A DNA stretch of 64,000 bases from Argyresthia goedartella. Taxonomy: Eukaryota; Arthropoda; Insecta; Lepidoptera; Argyresthiidae. A model generated the notes under the pieces. The model had not been told where the DNA came from, did not search any database, and saw only the letters and a list, made by a program, of their open reading frames with translations. This document shows, piece after piece, positions 46,121-57,526 of the stretch. The DNA lies in NCBI GenBank assembly GCA_949825045.1, contig OX463816.1, positions 13,139,579 to 13,203,578 on the forward strand, in the 5' to 3' direction. The first letter of the stretch is position 1; each line of letters starts with the position of its first letter. A program made the position numbers and the translations under genes.

Positions 46121-46795
46121 ATAGATCCTGACTCCAAAAGGAGTCTGAGGAAGGCAGCCTCTGTAACAAAATCTTATAAATTGTCATTTTATTTAGTAGC
46201 TAAAAATCGACGTCAATATTATGCATTTACAGTATCATGTCAGATTTATGCTTGTGAGGGTGGTGATTCGTTATGAATGCCTGTGTACCATTGACGATTT
46301 CGAAAGCTACGAGTATATTCAACTTAACTGATGGAGATGACACTTTTAGCAGCCATTTGAGTGTTGTCTACCTGTAAAAGAGAAAAATAATTTTAGTGAC
46401 GGATTCAGAAAAAAATATTTTGGTGATGGATTGAGAAAAAATAATTTTAGTGATGGATTGACAAACATTTTGGTCTGCAAATGGCTGGCACAAACCCAAT
46501 TGGACATAGATTGTCAGACAAGTGTCTATTCTCGATAATCAAAGAAAGGAACGGTTCTCCAATGTTGCTTTTTCGGTGACGCCACGACAGACGTTTTGAG
46601 GATCTTCTAATTTGTTGTTGTTGACGCGGCGTTGTTGGTGAATAACAGAAGATACACTTATTTCTAGATGCTGTGAAGATCTGTGGCTGGTAGTGATTAC
46701 GATTTTCAGTCATGAAACACCGATTACAACACTACTTCTAGGATGGGCCGAGCCGATCTAGGATCAAGCCGGGATAGACAGACAGGACAGAGGTC
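46121..46795. other. No gene; short tandem repeat
   Basis: 46395-46465 contains about 2.5 copies of a unit of about 30 bp (ttttagtgatggattgagaa). Otherwise nothing recognised. Confidence 0.45.
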
Positions 46796-47230
46796 TTCAA
46801 GTCCAAGTTCAAGTTCAAAGATTTTTATTCATAATAGCACAAAAATTGTGACTCAATGAACATCATAACATAATCAAGAAAGCATAATATAACATTAAGT
46901 AGGTGCCTAATTATTACATAGAACATAATAGGGTGCAATGAACTAGTTTAATGCCAGATGTCGGTGTCTTGTAAAAAGTCATTAATTTTGTAGTAGGCCT
47001 TAGTGCACAAAGTGTGCTTTATACATTTTTTGAATCGAGCTTCAGTCAAGTTTTGTTTTTCTTGCGGAATTATATTTTAGAAGCGTATACAGTGTCCCAT
47101 AAAAGAACTGCTAACTTTTGTGAGTCTGAACATTAGAAAAGGAAGTTTATGTTTATTTCTAGTTTGCACATTATGGCGGCTATCAATTGTTTTAAAGCTA
47201 TTGATATTTTTCCTCACATACATTATGTTT

Positions 47231-47602
47231 TCATAGATATATTGACTTGCAACTGTTAGGATGTTGGTTTCTTTGAAGAAATCTCTTACGATATTCTCTA
47301 TTACTTACATAGCTTATAAATAAATCGGATCGCTCTCTTCTGCAAAATAAAGATGGTCTCAATGTCAGCAGCCCGTCCCCATTGTAGTATGCCGTAGGAC
47401 ATAATGCTATGGAAATATCCAAAAAATATACAAGCCTAGCAGTTGCAACGTCAGTCAATTCCCTGATTCTTTTATGCGCATATGCTGCGGAGATAAGTCT
47501 ATGTGCTAATTCTAAAATATGGGGACCCCACTGTAGTTTGGCATCAATAATGATGCCGAGAAATACAGTTTCACCTACTAGTTTTAGTTTGTCTTTCCCC
47601 AT
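47231..47602 (-). pseudogene. LINE ORF2, region after the RT core
   Basis: Contains VGETVFLGIIIDAKLQWGPH then ELAHRLISAAYAHKRIREL, the usual LGI.xD..L.W motif that follows the reverse-transcriptase catalytic core. It is in a different frame from the core and ends degenerate. Confidence 0.6.
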
Positions 47603-47654
47603 TACAATGTTACTCTCAACTTGCCTTACATTAAAGTAAAGTGAATTTTATGCA

Positions 47655-48242
47655 CTATGTCTTTTTTGAATTCAGAAGCAAGTTATTGGCCCTAAACCAG
47701 TCTAGTACTCGCAAGAGAGCATTATTTGTTTCCTGTAAGTCATTTTCCTGTCTCCTAATTTTCAAAATGAGTGACGTGTCATCTGCAAATAATACTATCT
47801 CTGACATGTTTTGTACCATGAATGGCAAATCATTTACATACACGAGGAAAAGGAACGGACCCAAAATAGATCCATGTGGGACTCCCATCTTCACCTGAGA
47901 ACCCGACGATTTTGTCCTATTAATGTCAGCTTTTTGAACCCTCCCTTCTAAATACGATGTCATAAGCTAAGAGCTATTGCCTTTTATGCCGTAGTGTTTT
48001 AGCTTTAAGAGCAATGTTTCGTGGTCTACACAGTCAAATGCCTTGGACAGGTCACAAAAAACACCTATAGCGCCCCTACGATATTTCCACGCATTAAAAA
48101 TATGTTTAACTAACATGACTCCAGCCTCTGTTGTCAACCGACCTTTTGTAAATCCAAACTGCTGGCTATGGAGAATTTGATGCGCATTGAAGTGCGCCAG
48201 TAACTGACCCAATATGACCTTCTCAAATATTTTACTCAACAA
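47655..48242 (-). pseudogene. LINE ORF2, reverse-transcriptase core with one in-frame stop
   Basis: One frame, interrupted only by a stop codon at 47967-47969 (between KGNSS and LMTSYLEG). Motifs: HSQQFGFTKGRLTTEA, motif A GVFCDLSKAFDCVDHETLL, MGVPHGSILGPFLFLVYVND, and the catalytic box LFADDTSLI. The usual GVPQGS reads GVPHGS, a change at a well-conserved glutamine. Both catalytic aspartate regions are otherwise present. Confidence 0.8.
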
Positions 48243-48884
48243 GGGTAGAACCGAAACGGGTCTGAAATTTGTAGGGTCATCCCTATCGCTGCTTTCAAAT
48301 AAAGGTAGTAGGCTGCTGTTTCATGAAAAAGTACTCTCATCTACACATTTATTGAAGATTTTAGCTAAATGAGGGGCAAGTTAGTCTATCACCGAGCAAA
48401 TAATTTTTACTGACATGCCCCAGAGATCCTCTGATTTTTTCAAATTTAACAACTTAAATGCTTTAATTATGCCATAGGGCCCAATATATGCAAATGAGAA
48501 ATTTTGATTGCACTTTTGAACATAGACTTTTAAAAATGATGCAGCAAGATCCGGAGACGAGTCTAAAGAAGAAGAACTGTTCAAATGCGGCCCCGATGTC
48601 ATCGTTGGAAGTTATTAGTTTATCTTCAATGTTAAGTAAATAGCTACAGTCTCCGGATTTTGTTTTACCTGCTTCTCTATTTATGATATTCCAAATTGTT
48701 TTACTTTTATTCGATCGTTTTTATGTGTTCGCACTTAGCATTATGGCAGACGGCCCTAAATATTTTTGAATATAATTTTACACGTTGAATGAAAATTGGG
48801 TCATGTGTAGATGTTTTTTGCCATAAAGTGCATAAAGTGTATCCCTATTTTTACGAATTCCTTTTGTTGCCCATTCACTAAACC

Positions 48885-49727
48885 CTACTTTACTATAGCT
48901 AATTGTAAGTTTATGTTATTTAAAATTGTTTTCAAAACTATTTGAAGGTATGTTGAATAATTCCGTATAGTAATCATTCGCTTTTTGAGTATTATTTTGA
49001 GTAGGTAAGCTACTTTGTAAATCTTGCTTAAATGATTCAATTTTTTTGTGATTGGCCTACACAAGAATGGTTCCAGTGATTTAGAATCTACTTCTAAGTT
49101 GACAATTTGCCCACTGTAATCAGACTTTAAACAATTAACTGTACATTTCTTCAAAATTTTGCGACCGCAAAAGACGTTATCAAGGCAGGTTGCAGTAGTT
49201 TCACTTATTCTTGAGGGCTCTGTGAAGATGTTGACTAAATTGAATGATTTAAAAAATATTATTAATTTAGTATGCAACGGGGGGTCCACCAGCAAGTCTA
49301 AATTGAAGTCACCGCAAATTACTACTTCTTTGTTACTACTAGAAGCTACTCTCAAGACATCCTCCAATATTGATTCAAATATACCATAATCACTGGTAGG
49401 GGGTCTGTATACGCTTACTACAATGTGTGTACCAAGTTCAACACACGATAGTTCTTATTACTTTCTCAACAGAAAGTCTGCAAATATCCTTGCGCTCTTT
49501 AAATTTTAGGTCATTTTTAATAAGGATCCTCCGTGTATTGCAGACTTTCTATTGAAGCAGCTGGCTTCTTGATAGTTGTTTACAGAGAAATTCATTTGAG
49601 ACTCAAGTAGCCAGTGTTCTACTAGGCACATACATAGTATGTCTATTCTGTATTGCTCGAAGAATAGTTCTAGCTCTAGTAATTTGCAAGAAAAGCTACC
49701 TTGTAAGTTCTGATTGACTAGAACCAA
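48885..49727 (-). pseudogene. LINE ORF2, endonuclease domain, frameshifted
   Basis: Pieces: LLELELFFEQYRIDILCMCL (start of the domain), CFNRKSAIHGGSL, VVICGDFNLDLLVDPP with the catalytic aspartate/asparagine motif GDFN, TEPSRISETTATCLDNVFC and LKSDYSGQIVNL, where the final SDH catalytic histidine is tyrosine. The related remnant at 31.8-32.5 kb retains SDHSG. Confidence 0.7.
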
Positions 49728-49732
49728 TTGAT

Positions 49733-50775
49733 TTATAATGGACTTTTCTGTTGTCTGCCCTGACAGTTTAAATGGGGAGTCAAAGTAAATTTACTTACAT
49801 TTATCTTGGCTGTTTTTAAAACCTCAGCGTGCAAAGGTTTATTATAATTATTTCTACATTCGTCATTTCCTACTGGCACCCTAGTTATTTTCTCAACAAT
49901 AACAGGGTCATAAATATTGTATGCCAATAATTTGGCATTCTGTCGCTTAGATGACGCAGGTACATACATTGTATCCCTAGTCAGCATAAAATTTCGAATA
50001 AACTTATTCGTATCAAAATATAATAATCCGTCCCGATGACCAAAGGTCAAGTTATACATAAGCTGGTTGAGTCTAGAAATCCGGTCATTTTGTGCCTCTG
50101 TTAGAGCTTTGGAAGAGGGAAAACCACACAGAATAATTTTCCTTGCCCGGAGAGATACTATAGATTAAAAGTAATTAATCAAATCGTCTTGTTGAACTCC
50201 TGTGCTGTTCCCCATTTGTAATACAATAGTTGTATTACTGTCATACTCCCTATTAAGCATTGCATGCAATTTACTAGCTGCATGTAAGATGCATCAGGCA
50301 TACAAATGTTTTCTACATGCTGTCGTAAGTTTTTCTGCAACTTGATACCTAAACCTACACCTAATTTATCTGTGTACACTATTGACTTGAAGGCACCATT
50401 ATCAACTGAATTGCTGGTTGGTGTTGATCACCAATGTCCATCTAAGGCATCACAGGTTGACGTGGTGCTATGGCCCGTGGTTCCATTTGATGCTACCGAT
50501 GGACCGCATGCCTTGACTACATGTGGCTGTGCTGGATCCCGCAGTATAGAGGCCGGTGTGATGGGTATGCTGCATGGTGATGACAAGCAAGCCTGCCCGC
50601 TGGCAGTTTCAGTTCTCTTCCGCTGCTGGGGGCTCAGCTGTAAAGGGGCTGCTTTCCCTGGCAGGTCTTGTGGTGGTGGCATGGCTGGCCGAGACAATCT
50701 TTGTTCAGAGTCTTCCATGTTTGTCTGACACAAGGACTCAAAGCTCTCAAGATTGCTTTTGCTTAGTGCAATCAA
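49733..50775 (-). pseudogene. LINE ORF1 with SGNH-hydrolase-like region
   Basis: N-terminal low-complexity part (50775-50428, PPPQDLPGKAAPLQLSPQQ) is followed by a folded region in two frames: GVGLGIKLQKNLRQHVENIC, QMGNSTGVQQDDLINYF, RKIILCGFPSS, DRISRLNQLMYNLTFGHRDG and YVPASSKRQNAKLLA. An esterase-like ORF1 is a known feature of some CR1 elements. The assignment here is inferred from the GDS/QxGN/P-like pattern and is not certain. Confidence 0.5.
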
Positions 50776-50944
50776 CTCATTTATTGATGAGATGCATTCA
50801 TCATACTGAGTTTGTACTGTTGAGTACTTGTGATGTCCACTAACTCATACTGCAGATTTTCCAACTGAGATTGCTCGACTTCATTAATCGACTATACTGA
50901 AGCTTAATGGAGGGTTATGTGTTTGTCTGGTAGTATATGTTATG

Positions 50945-51370
50945 TTCATTAGTTATTATTATTATTATTTATTATGCACAAGCAGCTTAAAGCTGATGCG
51001 TGCATATCAGTTCACATTTCACAGCACTTGTTTTATAGAATTGTCAAGTCTATTTTTAAAACTGTTCACTGATGGTGCACTAATAACAGTTTCTGGAAGT
51101 CTGTTCCACTCGCGGACCACTCGCTTTGATAGAAGGTGTTTGCGTGGGTTACTTGTAATCGACAGCCCTTGGAGTTTCAGTGCGTGTCCTCTGAGGTGGT
51201 GATTCTGGTTCATTCATTCAATTCATTCAACATTTCCTTCATAGTCGATACATCATAGTAGCCAGTTAGAATCTTATATGTTTCTATGAGATCTCCACGT
51301 TTACGTCGTTGCTCTAGAGTTCCACCAGAACATCTAAACTACTTATAAGAATTTGACATGCTGCTACTTA
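50945..51370 (-). pseudogene. CR1-type LINE 3' fragment
   Basis: Minus strand: LEQRRKRGDLIETYKILTGY, then HLRGHALKLQG, then RKHLLSKRVVREWNRLPETV and SAPSVNSFKNRLD. It is followed by a 3' end with aagctgcttgtgcataata and an (aat)n tail. The fragment at 63.3-63.95 kb belongs to the same family. Confidence 0.7.
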
Positions 51371-51439
51371 TAGGCTATGTGAGGCATTACTAAATTCTAG
51401 AGGGCATAAAGTACTGGACTTAAAAAATAAAGTTTTCGA

Positions 51440-52290
51440 ACGGTGCCGTGTGCGGTACCAAATTAAACGGCTTACTTAGCATATAGAAAACAGTTTTGCA
51501 TTATTAATAGTATAGATAAAACGGGAATAGAACAAAACCACGCATCCGTCAATAGGGCTGTAGAATACGGAGTACCACAGGGAAGTATCTTGGGGCCTCT
51601 CCTGTTACTAGCCTATATGACCTACCCTACGGTTTTGTTTGCGGATGACTGTTCCGTTGTCATAAAATGTACAGGGCCACTAATCTTCGAACTAGATATA
51701 AACAATAATTTGAGTGGGCTTGTCGAATGCATCAGAATAACCACAAGCAAACCCACCGAAATAAAACATAAACTATGACAACAATGACGTAGAAATAGTA
51801 TAAACAATTATTCCTCGGACTGCATCTAGACCAACACTACGAATGGAAACTGCACATAGAAAAACTGTACTGTAAGATAACCATCTTTGTTTACCCTCTA
51901 AGGAGATTAACGCAGATTCCGACCACAGAGGCAGCTGTTACTGCATATTTCGGATATGTGAATTCTATCCTTAGTTACGGTATCATCTTTTTCGGAAATT
52001 CTACTGATAGGAAAAAATATTTAGGCATCAGAAAAAATTTATTAGGACCAAATAATTTGGAAGGCTGGCACAGCCGGATCAATCGTTATATTGGAAAAAA
52101 ACACAACAATTGCAGATTTACTGAACAACATATTAATCAAAGAAACGAAAATTACTAATATTTTCAAAACCAACTCTAAGAAGACAAAAATCTATATCGG
52201 AATTGAACATGAAATTAACAGTGCAATTACCAATTTAAAAAAAGGCCTAATAACTGTAGGCCACTGCGTTAAATGAATCTCTCCTTATGC
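51440..52290 (+). pseudogene. LINE reverse-transcriptase fragment, plus strand
   Basis: EYGVPQGSILGPLLLLAYM, then the catalytic box VLFADDCSVVIK, then FLGLHLDQHYEWKLHIEKL and PTTEAAVTAYFGYVNSILSY GIIFFGNSTDRKK. It has frame breaks and stops and is truncated at both ends of the ORF. It differs from both neighbouring minus-strand LINEs. Confidence 0.7.
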
Positions 52291-52495
52291 TTTAAAAAAA
52301 TTAAGATCGTTTCTAAGGTAAAGAGGATTTTTAAGTTAATTTATTTAAGTGAAGTTATTTTTGAGAAATATAGATATGTTTATTTTATAGTTGTTTGATT
52401 TATTTCTAATTTCTTATAAAAAGGACTTCAATCTATTTTAGACCTGTCTCTACTTCAGTCACAGATTATATAACCAGTTCCGTACACGGCTGGCG
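52291..52495. other. No feature seen
   Basis: AT-rich, probably the 3' end of the preceding LINE fragment. Confidence 0.35.
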
Positions 52496-52612
52496 GAAAA
52501 CGATAATTACTTGATCGGAACCAGATCCATACGAGTAAAATAAAAGCCTCGTACGGAACTAGTTCCATACAAGTAAATTAAAAGACACGTACGGAACCAG
52601 TTCCGAAACAGC
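52496..52612. repeat. Short tandem repeat, about 43-bp unit
   Basis: The block ccatacgagtaaaataaaag ... cgtacggaactagtt occurs about twice (52529 and 52571). Confidence 0.5.
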
Positions 52613-52619
52613 CGACGTA

Positions 52620-52775
52620 GACGGCCGAAGCGAACACATAGAAAACACCCAAGGCTAAGAAACAAATATTCAGGCTCATCACCCAAATATTTGCCCTTAC
52701 CGGGATTCGAACCCAGGACCGTTAGCTTTGTAGGCAGGTTTACTACCCGCTAGGCTAAACCGGTCGTCAGAGATA
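52620..52775 (-). mobile_element. SINE (family B) head, truncated
   Basis: On the minus strand the head reads ctgcctacaaagctaacgg, then the B-box ctgggttcgaatcccgg, then ggcaaatatttgggtgatga, like the copy at 1.03 kb. The body is cut short at about 52.62 kb. Confidence 0.65.
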
Positions 52776-52789
52776 TTTTAATATCTACC

Positions 52790-52955
52790 CATATCGTTTG
52801 TACCCTAGTCGTGGTTGTTTATCTATCTAAGTATAATATTTATCTATATAAGTATGTGTATCGTTGTCTAGTACCCAAGATACAGGGAATCCTAGTTTGG
52901 GGCTAGATCAATGTGTGTAAATAGTGTCCCAGGTATTATTATTATTATTATATGT
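52790..52955 (+). mobile_element. SINE (family A) body, 5'-truncated
   Basis: Starts near tttgtaccctagtcgtggtt and runs to cccaggtattattattat, the 3' two-thirds of family A without the tRNA head. It abuts the head of an inverted family B SINE. Confidence 0.65.
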
Positions 52956-53193
52956 ACCGAGGAATACTACAAGAAAGGTCACTCTTTACCTTGAAATAGT
53001 AAAATAGTAAGCATTCTGATATTTCTAGGAATGTTTCATAGTTGGCTTAGGTTATGTTTACTTCTGATATACCATGCCGGTTGTAATCGGACCACATCAT
53101 TTTGATCGTTTCGCTGTATCATATTCGAGTGGGTTCATGTAGTTGTTGTTGTTTCTTGTATGTTTCTTTCTTTCTTCTGTAGTACATAAGATT
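52956..53193. other. No feature seen
   Basis: Unique AT-rich sequence between the SINE and the DIRS-like element. Confidence 0.4.
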
Positions 53194-53209
53194 TATATTA
53201 TACCTGACG

Positions 53210-53423
53210 TTACCTGGCTTTAAGCCTAATATTGAGAGTAGCATACTTGACTTCCTTTCCGGTGCGACGAAATTAGCCCCAAATAGCTCACTTCCTGTTT
53301 AAAACTCCTAAAATACATGTCATATCCGTTTTGAACCTCAGCAACATTGCGCGCGTAAAGTTTCAGAAATGGCGGCAATTGAAGCCAGCGTTAATGCGCG
53401 CGCTCAATTTTCAGGTCATTGGC
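53210..53423 (+). repeat. DIRS-like left inverted terminal repeat
   Basis: Begins ttacctggctttaagcctaa and ends ttcaggtcattggc. It is colinear with the right repeat without gaps. Confidence 0.93.
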
Positions 53424-53582
53424 GTTTTGGATTTCTTTCCGTGCGCACGCGTTCAACAAAATTAAAATTATTCCTAGTTATTCTTCGAAATATCCTTGGA
53501 ATTTTGTTACGGTTATAGTGTTAATTGTTCAGTGTAACAGCAAAAAATAATCCGTTTAATAAAAATCGCGGTAAATAGCCCC

Positions 53583-53720
53583 GCGTAGTGAATCATCGAG
53601 GAGTGATCGCTACAGCAGTTCCACTTCCACGTCTCCGGAGCGGAGGAGCAGCCGGAGGAGAAGACATCGGGGGAGTAAGAAAGAATTCAAGGACAAGTGA
53701 AATGGAAAAATCTTTCCAAG
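53583..53720 (+). pseudogene. Serine/arginine-rich ORF start inside the DIRS-like element
   Basis: Plus-strand translation just inside the left repeat gives RSESSRSDRYSSSTSTSPER then RSSRRRRHRGSKKEFKDKWK before the frame is lost. DIRS elements often have a basic, serine-rich gag-like first ORF in this position (established for the group), so this is a candidate gag remnant. It could instead be captured SR-protein sequence. Confidence 0.4.
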
Positions 53721-54094
53721 ATTCAGCTAGTAAACTCTCGGCAATGCATTTACCTATGGTGAACAGATCGAGTGATGCAATGTTTAGTATTACACAATCT
53801 CGCAATATGATGATATGTTTGATTATGACATTGCATTGGACAGGAATATCGCGCCCTTTGATATAGGAGTGATATTAGTAAGTAGCTAATTGTAACTACC
53901 CTCGAAAGTACAAACATTGCACTCATCCGAATCTCACGCCGAGAAAATCATAAGTAAATCCAATCCAATCAGGTTAGGTATTTGCCGTTCGCATGAGTTA
54001 CAAACTTTTATTTTTCTGTGCTGGGGTTCATTGAACTCGAGTGCGCCAAGTCCTTCGATGGCAATCAAACTTGGCGGGAACGTAGTGACCGCCC

Positions 54095-54913
54095 ATGGTA
54101 GTACCACATGGTTTGATCAAGCAGAAGGAGGCGCAAAAAGGGATATTTTCTTCGGTCATGTCTTGGCTTGTTGAGCACCAAGCAGATTCCGGCTACAGGG
54201 ATAAGGTATGTAATACAATCAACGAGATGTCTTCCGAGGGGGAATATAATAAAATCGATTTTTATCAATTGCGAACTATTGACGTTGGACGAGTGGATCT
54301 CGTCCGCAGCGTCGCGAATCTATACTTAATACATTCACGACCGTCGCGTAATAGTAATCTCGTGCAAGATTCCGCCCTCGGTGGATATTCCATAACTAAT
54401 CCCAGTTTTACAGATTTTATGTCCGAGGAAGGAGAAACCTGGAGATTTTTCGTTGATTTGACCTCCAGAGCAAGGCAAATAGAGGAGGCAAGCCCTTGCG
54501 CAAAGGGCTCCCCGCAACAGTTAGCCCGCGCCCGCGCGCAGCGGTGTCGCGCCTCCGCCGCCCGGAGCCCGGCTAGCGCTCCGGGCCGCCAGCCTGCGCA
54601 AGGCTGGCGCGCGCGCGGAGGTGAAGCAGGAGACAAACGACGACACGGCGACTGCGTGCATTTTTGTGAGTTCGACCTCCAGAGCAAGGCGAGTAGAGAA
54701 GGTGAGCCCTTCCGCTGCTGGCTGCCCGCTATACTTAGCCCGCGCCCGCGCGCAGCGGTGACGCGCCCACGCCGCCCGGAGCCGGCATACGGCGAGCGCT
54801 CCGGGCCGTCAGCCTGCGCAAGGCTGGCGCGTGTGCGGAGGGGAGGTAGGAGGCGAATGACGATACGGCGGCTACGAGACGCAGCGACGTGTTGGTGCCG
54901 GACCCCAGTCTGA
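54095..54913 (+). other. Long ORF of unknown nature within the DIRS-like element
   Basis: A 272-codon open frame. The first 130 codons have ordinary composition (phrases MSWLVEHQADSGYRDKVCNT and TIDVGRVDLVRSVANLYLIH). The second half is arginine/alanine/proline-rich because it crosses the GC-rich tandem repeat. An antisense ORF of 221 codons overlaps, which is expected from GC-rich sequence lacking stops. No domain recognised; protein status doubtful. Confidence 0.3.
54460..54890. repeat. GC-rich tandem repeat, about 214-bp unit, two copies
   Basis: Both units open with gacctccagagcaaggc (54460 and 54674). They share cccgcgcccgcgcgcagcgg, gctccgggccg and agcctgcgcaaggctggcgc. GC content is far above the AT-rich background. 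Confidence 0.85.
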
Positions 54914-56439
54914 GTGCCGTAGAACATCAATCAGCGCGGCTTGGCTACAAAGAAATTACAAGTCCCGCGTGAAGATGACCTGTTGATCAATCTTTGATGG
55001 TAATATACCGCTGATACAGATTCTGCAACTTAGTCCACCTGCGCAAGGTTTAAAGCGACATTGACATGCAGTTACGTCAGCCAATCGCGGTTATGCCGGT
55101 AGTGCCTGCGCGTAAGGGGACATCGCTACTAAACGCTCGTGTGAGTATGAAATTAATCAGTCTATGCGTGACGGTTCAATTAAACATCTTGCGCAAAGAT
55201 GTAGATATCTGATGGCTGGCTGTCGTGTATTTCTAGTATCCCGGCGAAACTTGAGATCTAGCTCAGTCTCTGCAAAGTTTCCATCTGTACAAGGTTCAAA
55301 GCGACATTTTCATACAGAAACATCGCATGACGTGGGTAGAACGAGGCGGACAGAGTGGAGGCAAACAATTTTCCTACAGTTTTATTGTAACGTTTTACTC
55401 ATTTACGTGATATCTTAACCCTTTTTAAGCCAGTGACGAAGAAATATAAAATCAACACTATTTTATATCCCATTTATACAAATTACTTCAAGTAACTTTC
55501 TTTACTTTGAAATCAATAATTTCCATTTCAGCACTGCTTTTAAGGGATTAAAAGGGAGTTCTAAACATTAGGTCTGCGGCTGGAGGACCGGCTATCTATA
55601 TAATACGATACTCAAAGGGTAAAAGAGTAGTCATAAACTACTCTTATTGTGGTGTTGGACTTACCTTTAATAAGTTAAACCACATTGTTAAGGAACTTTG
55701 AGTACCTACCTAGATGATTACCTCCAACCCCTAATATAACAACGCGTTACAATCTAACAACAGAGCCGTCGTTTTTCAACCCGACTACTTTCCTCAATCC
55801 GGCAGGATATGGTCGAAAATATGCCTACTTCAGTGCTTCAGACAATTATCATTGTAGCAGTCACCTTTCAGATTCACTATCCAAAGATATAGTCTGTTAA
55901 TATTATTCCGACAGTCATCCACCAGGATATTGTCGGAGCCATATAGAGAAGCTATCTACATTACTTCTCACAAATGACCTACGTGTCACTGGACCGCGCA
56001 GGTCTTCATAATTCACTAGGCAAGCGGCTGTAAGAATTCACTTTTCAGTATATTAGCCAAAAGGAGCTGATAACAGTCCTCGAGTCTCTCAGGACATTAA
56101 CATAAATTTGAGATCGAGATTTTTTTTCACATCTCCACTATTTATTTGGTTGTTTCTCAATAGTCGCCTTACGTCGACATATCCCAAGCGAACAGCAGAG
56201 GCAGCTTTAACCAAATCGACGAAATAGAGGCAATTTAAGCGTAATGTGTCTTGGAAGTGGCCGGTGCGGCATACAGCCCACAAGCTCTACAGCTGTTCCG
56301 TGGAGTACCTACATAGTAGAGGAATAATAATTACGTATGTGAGTAAAATGTGAGTAGCAATGGAGCATTGAATATCGACTGAGCATGATATACATTAGCG
56401 TGCATTAGTATATATTGAGCGTGGGCGCTATCGTTCCTC

Positions 56440-56590
56440 TGCCGCCCCGTATGGGACAGTATTGCAAAACTTTTATCGTGCCTCTGCCGCCCCGTATGGG
56501 AAAAGACGTGACGCTATGTTATGTAAGGACACCAACCTGGTATTTCTACCAGTGAACTAGCTTAATGACAGTATTGCAAAACTTTTATAA
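56440..56590. repeat. Short direct repeats
   Basis: cctctgccgccccgtatggg occurs at about 56435 and 56481, and acagtattgcaaaactttta at about 56456 and 56568, in a nested arrangement. Confidence 0.7.
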
Positions 56591-57125
56591 CCATCTACCT
56601 ACATTATTATTTTAATGAATGTTATGACCACGCTGGATTATGCCACTGAAGTATGTATATGTATGTAATTTTTATGGTTCAGTCCTAGGTAACATGATTT
56701 CAGTAATATTATCTACACAGCTGCGGGTAATAATGAAAACGCGTTCAGATACTTGTATTAGGTATCTGATCAATGATACTAAACTTCTTTATCACTATAG
56801 ACAAATATGCTTATTACGCGTAAACTTGTCTTTTTCTCTATGCTTGCCCACTGTAGAAGCATCTTCAGTAGAGCCAGAAACTAAGTTTAACCTAGCCAGC
56901 CCGAAACTCGGCTGGCTGCAAAAGATGACTTCATCAGACCTTTCTTAAGTTTGTGTTTGTTTCCATCTATGGCCTTATTTTTGAGTTGCATTTGCGCAGC
57001 CTATCTTTGCATCACGTACACGATGATGCATAAACATTATGTTTCATAATTTATAAAATGTTTCCATAAATGAACTCCTAGTCATATCACATTGGCGTTT
57101 TTAACTCAGCAGTCAATACCAAACA

Positions 57126-57227
57126 CTACTCAATATTAGGCTTAAAGCCAGGTAACGTCAAGTATAATATAGCAATTTTACCTGAAAATAAAATTGTTAT
57201 TATACATACTTACCTGGCTTTAAGCCT
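57126..57227 (-). repeat. DIRS-like internal complementary region
   Basis: 57166-57227 is the exact reverse complement of the right end (57509-57570). 57129-57169 is the reverse complement of the left end (about 53194-53235), with one substitution and a 2-base deletion at its edge. Read in reverse, the two halves form the right-end-to-left-end circle junction with tatatt counted once. Confidence 0.85.
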
Positions 57228-57312
57228 AGGTAAATCGCTGCCTGCTGTGCACATTACTGTGCATTGCATGATCGTGACACATTCTTAGACACGGTCAGCT
57301 CTTTATTGAGTT

Positions 57313-57526
57313 GCCAATGACCTGAAAATTGAGCGCGCGCATTAACGCTGGCTTCAATTGCCGCCATTTCTGAAACTTTACGCGCGCAATGTTGCTGAGG
57401 TTCAAAACGGATATGACATGTATTTTAGGAGTTTTAAACAGGAAGTGAGCTATTTGGGGCTAATTTCGTCGCACCAGAAAGGAAGTCAAGTATGCTACTC
57501 TCAATATTAGGCTTAAAGCCAGGTAA
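57313..57526 (-). repeat. DIRS-like right inverted terminal repeat
   Basis: Reverse complement of 53210-53423. The single difference seen is at the cctttc(c/t)ggtgcg position. Confidence 0.93.

Larger units (their letters stand above)
46800..50900 (-). mobile_element. CR1/Daphne-like LINE, nearly complete, inactivated
   Basis: On the minus strand from 50.9 kb down: ORF1 with a hydrolase-like fold region, endonuclease, reverse transcriptase, C-terminal region and 3' end. Several stops and frameshifts are present, but the order of domains is intact. Lineage by resemblance only. Confidence 0.7.

Noticed and set aside
50306..50843. Plus-strand ORFs of 140 and 89 codons
   Set aside because: They are shadows of the minus-strand LINE ORF1 and carry no motif.
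54265..54930. 221-codon minus-strand ORF and 272-codon plus-strand ORF overlapping
   Set aside because: Both cross the GC-rich tandem repeat, where stops are rare. The composition is arginine/alanine-rich in both directions and no domain is recognised, so I did not call a gene.
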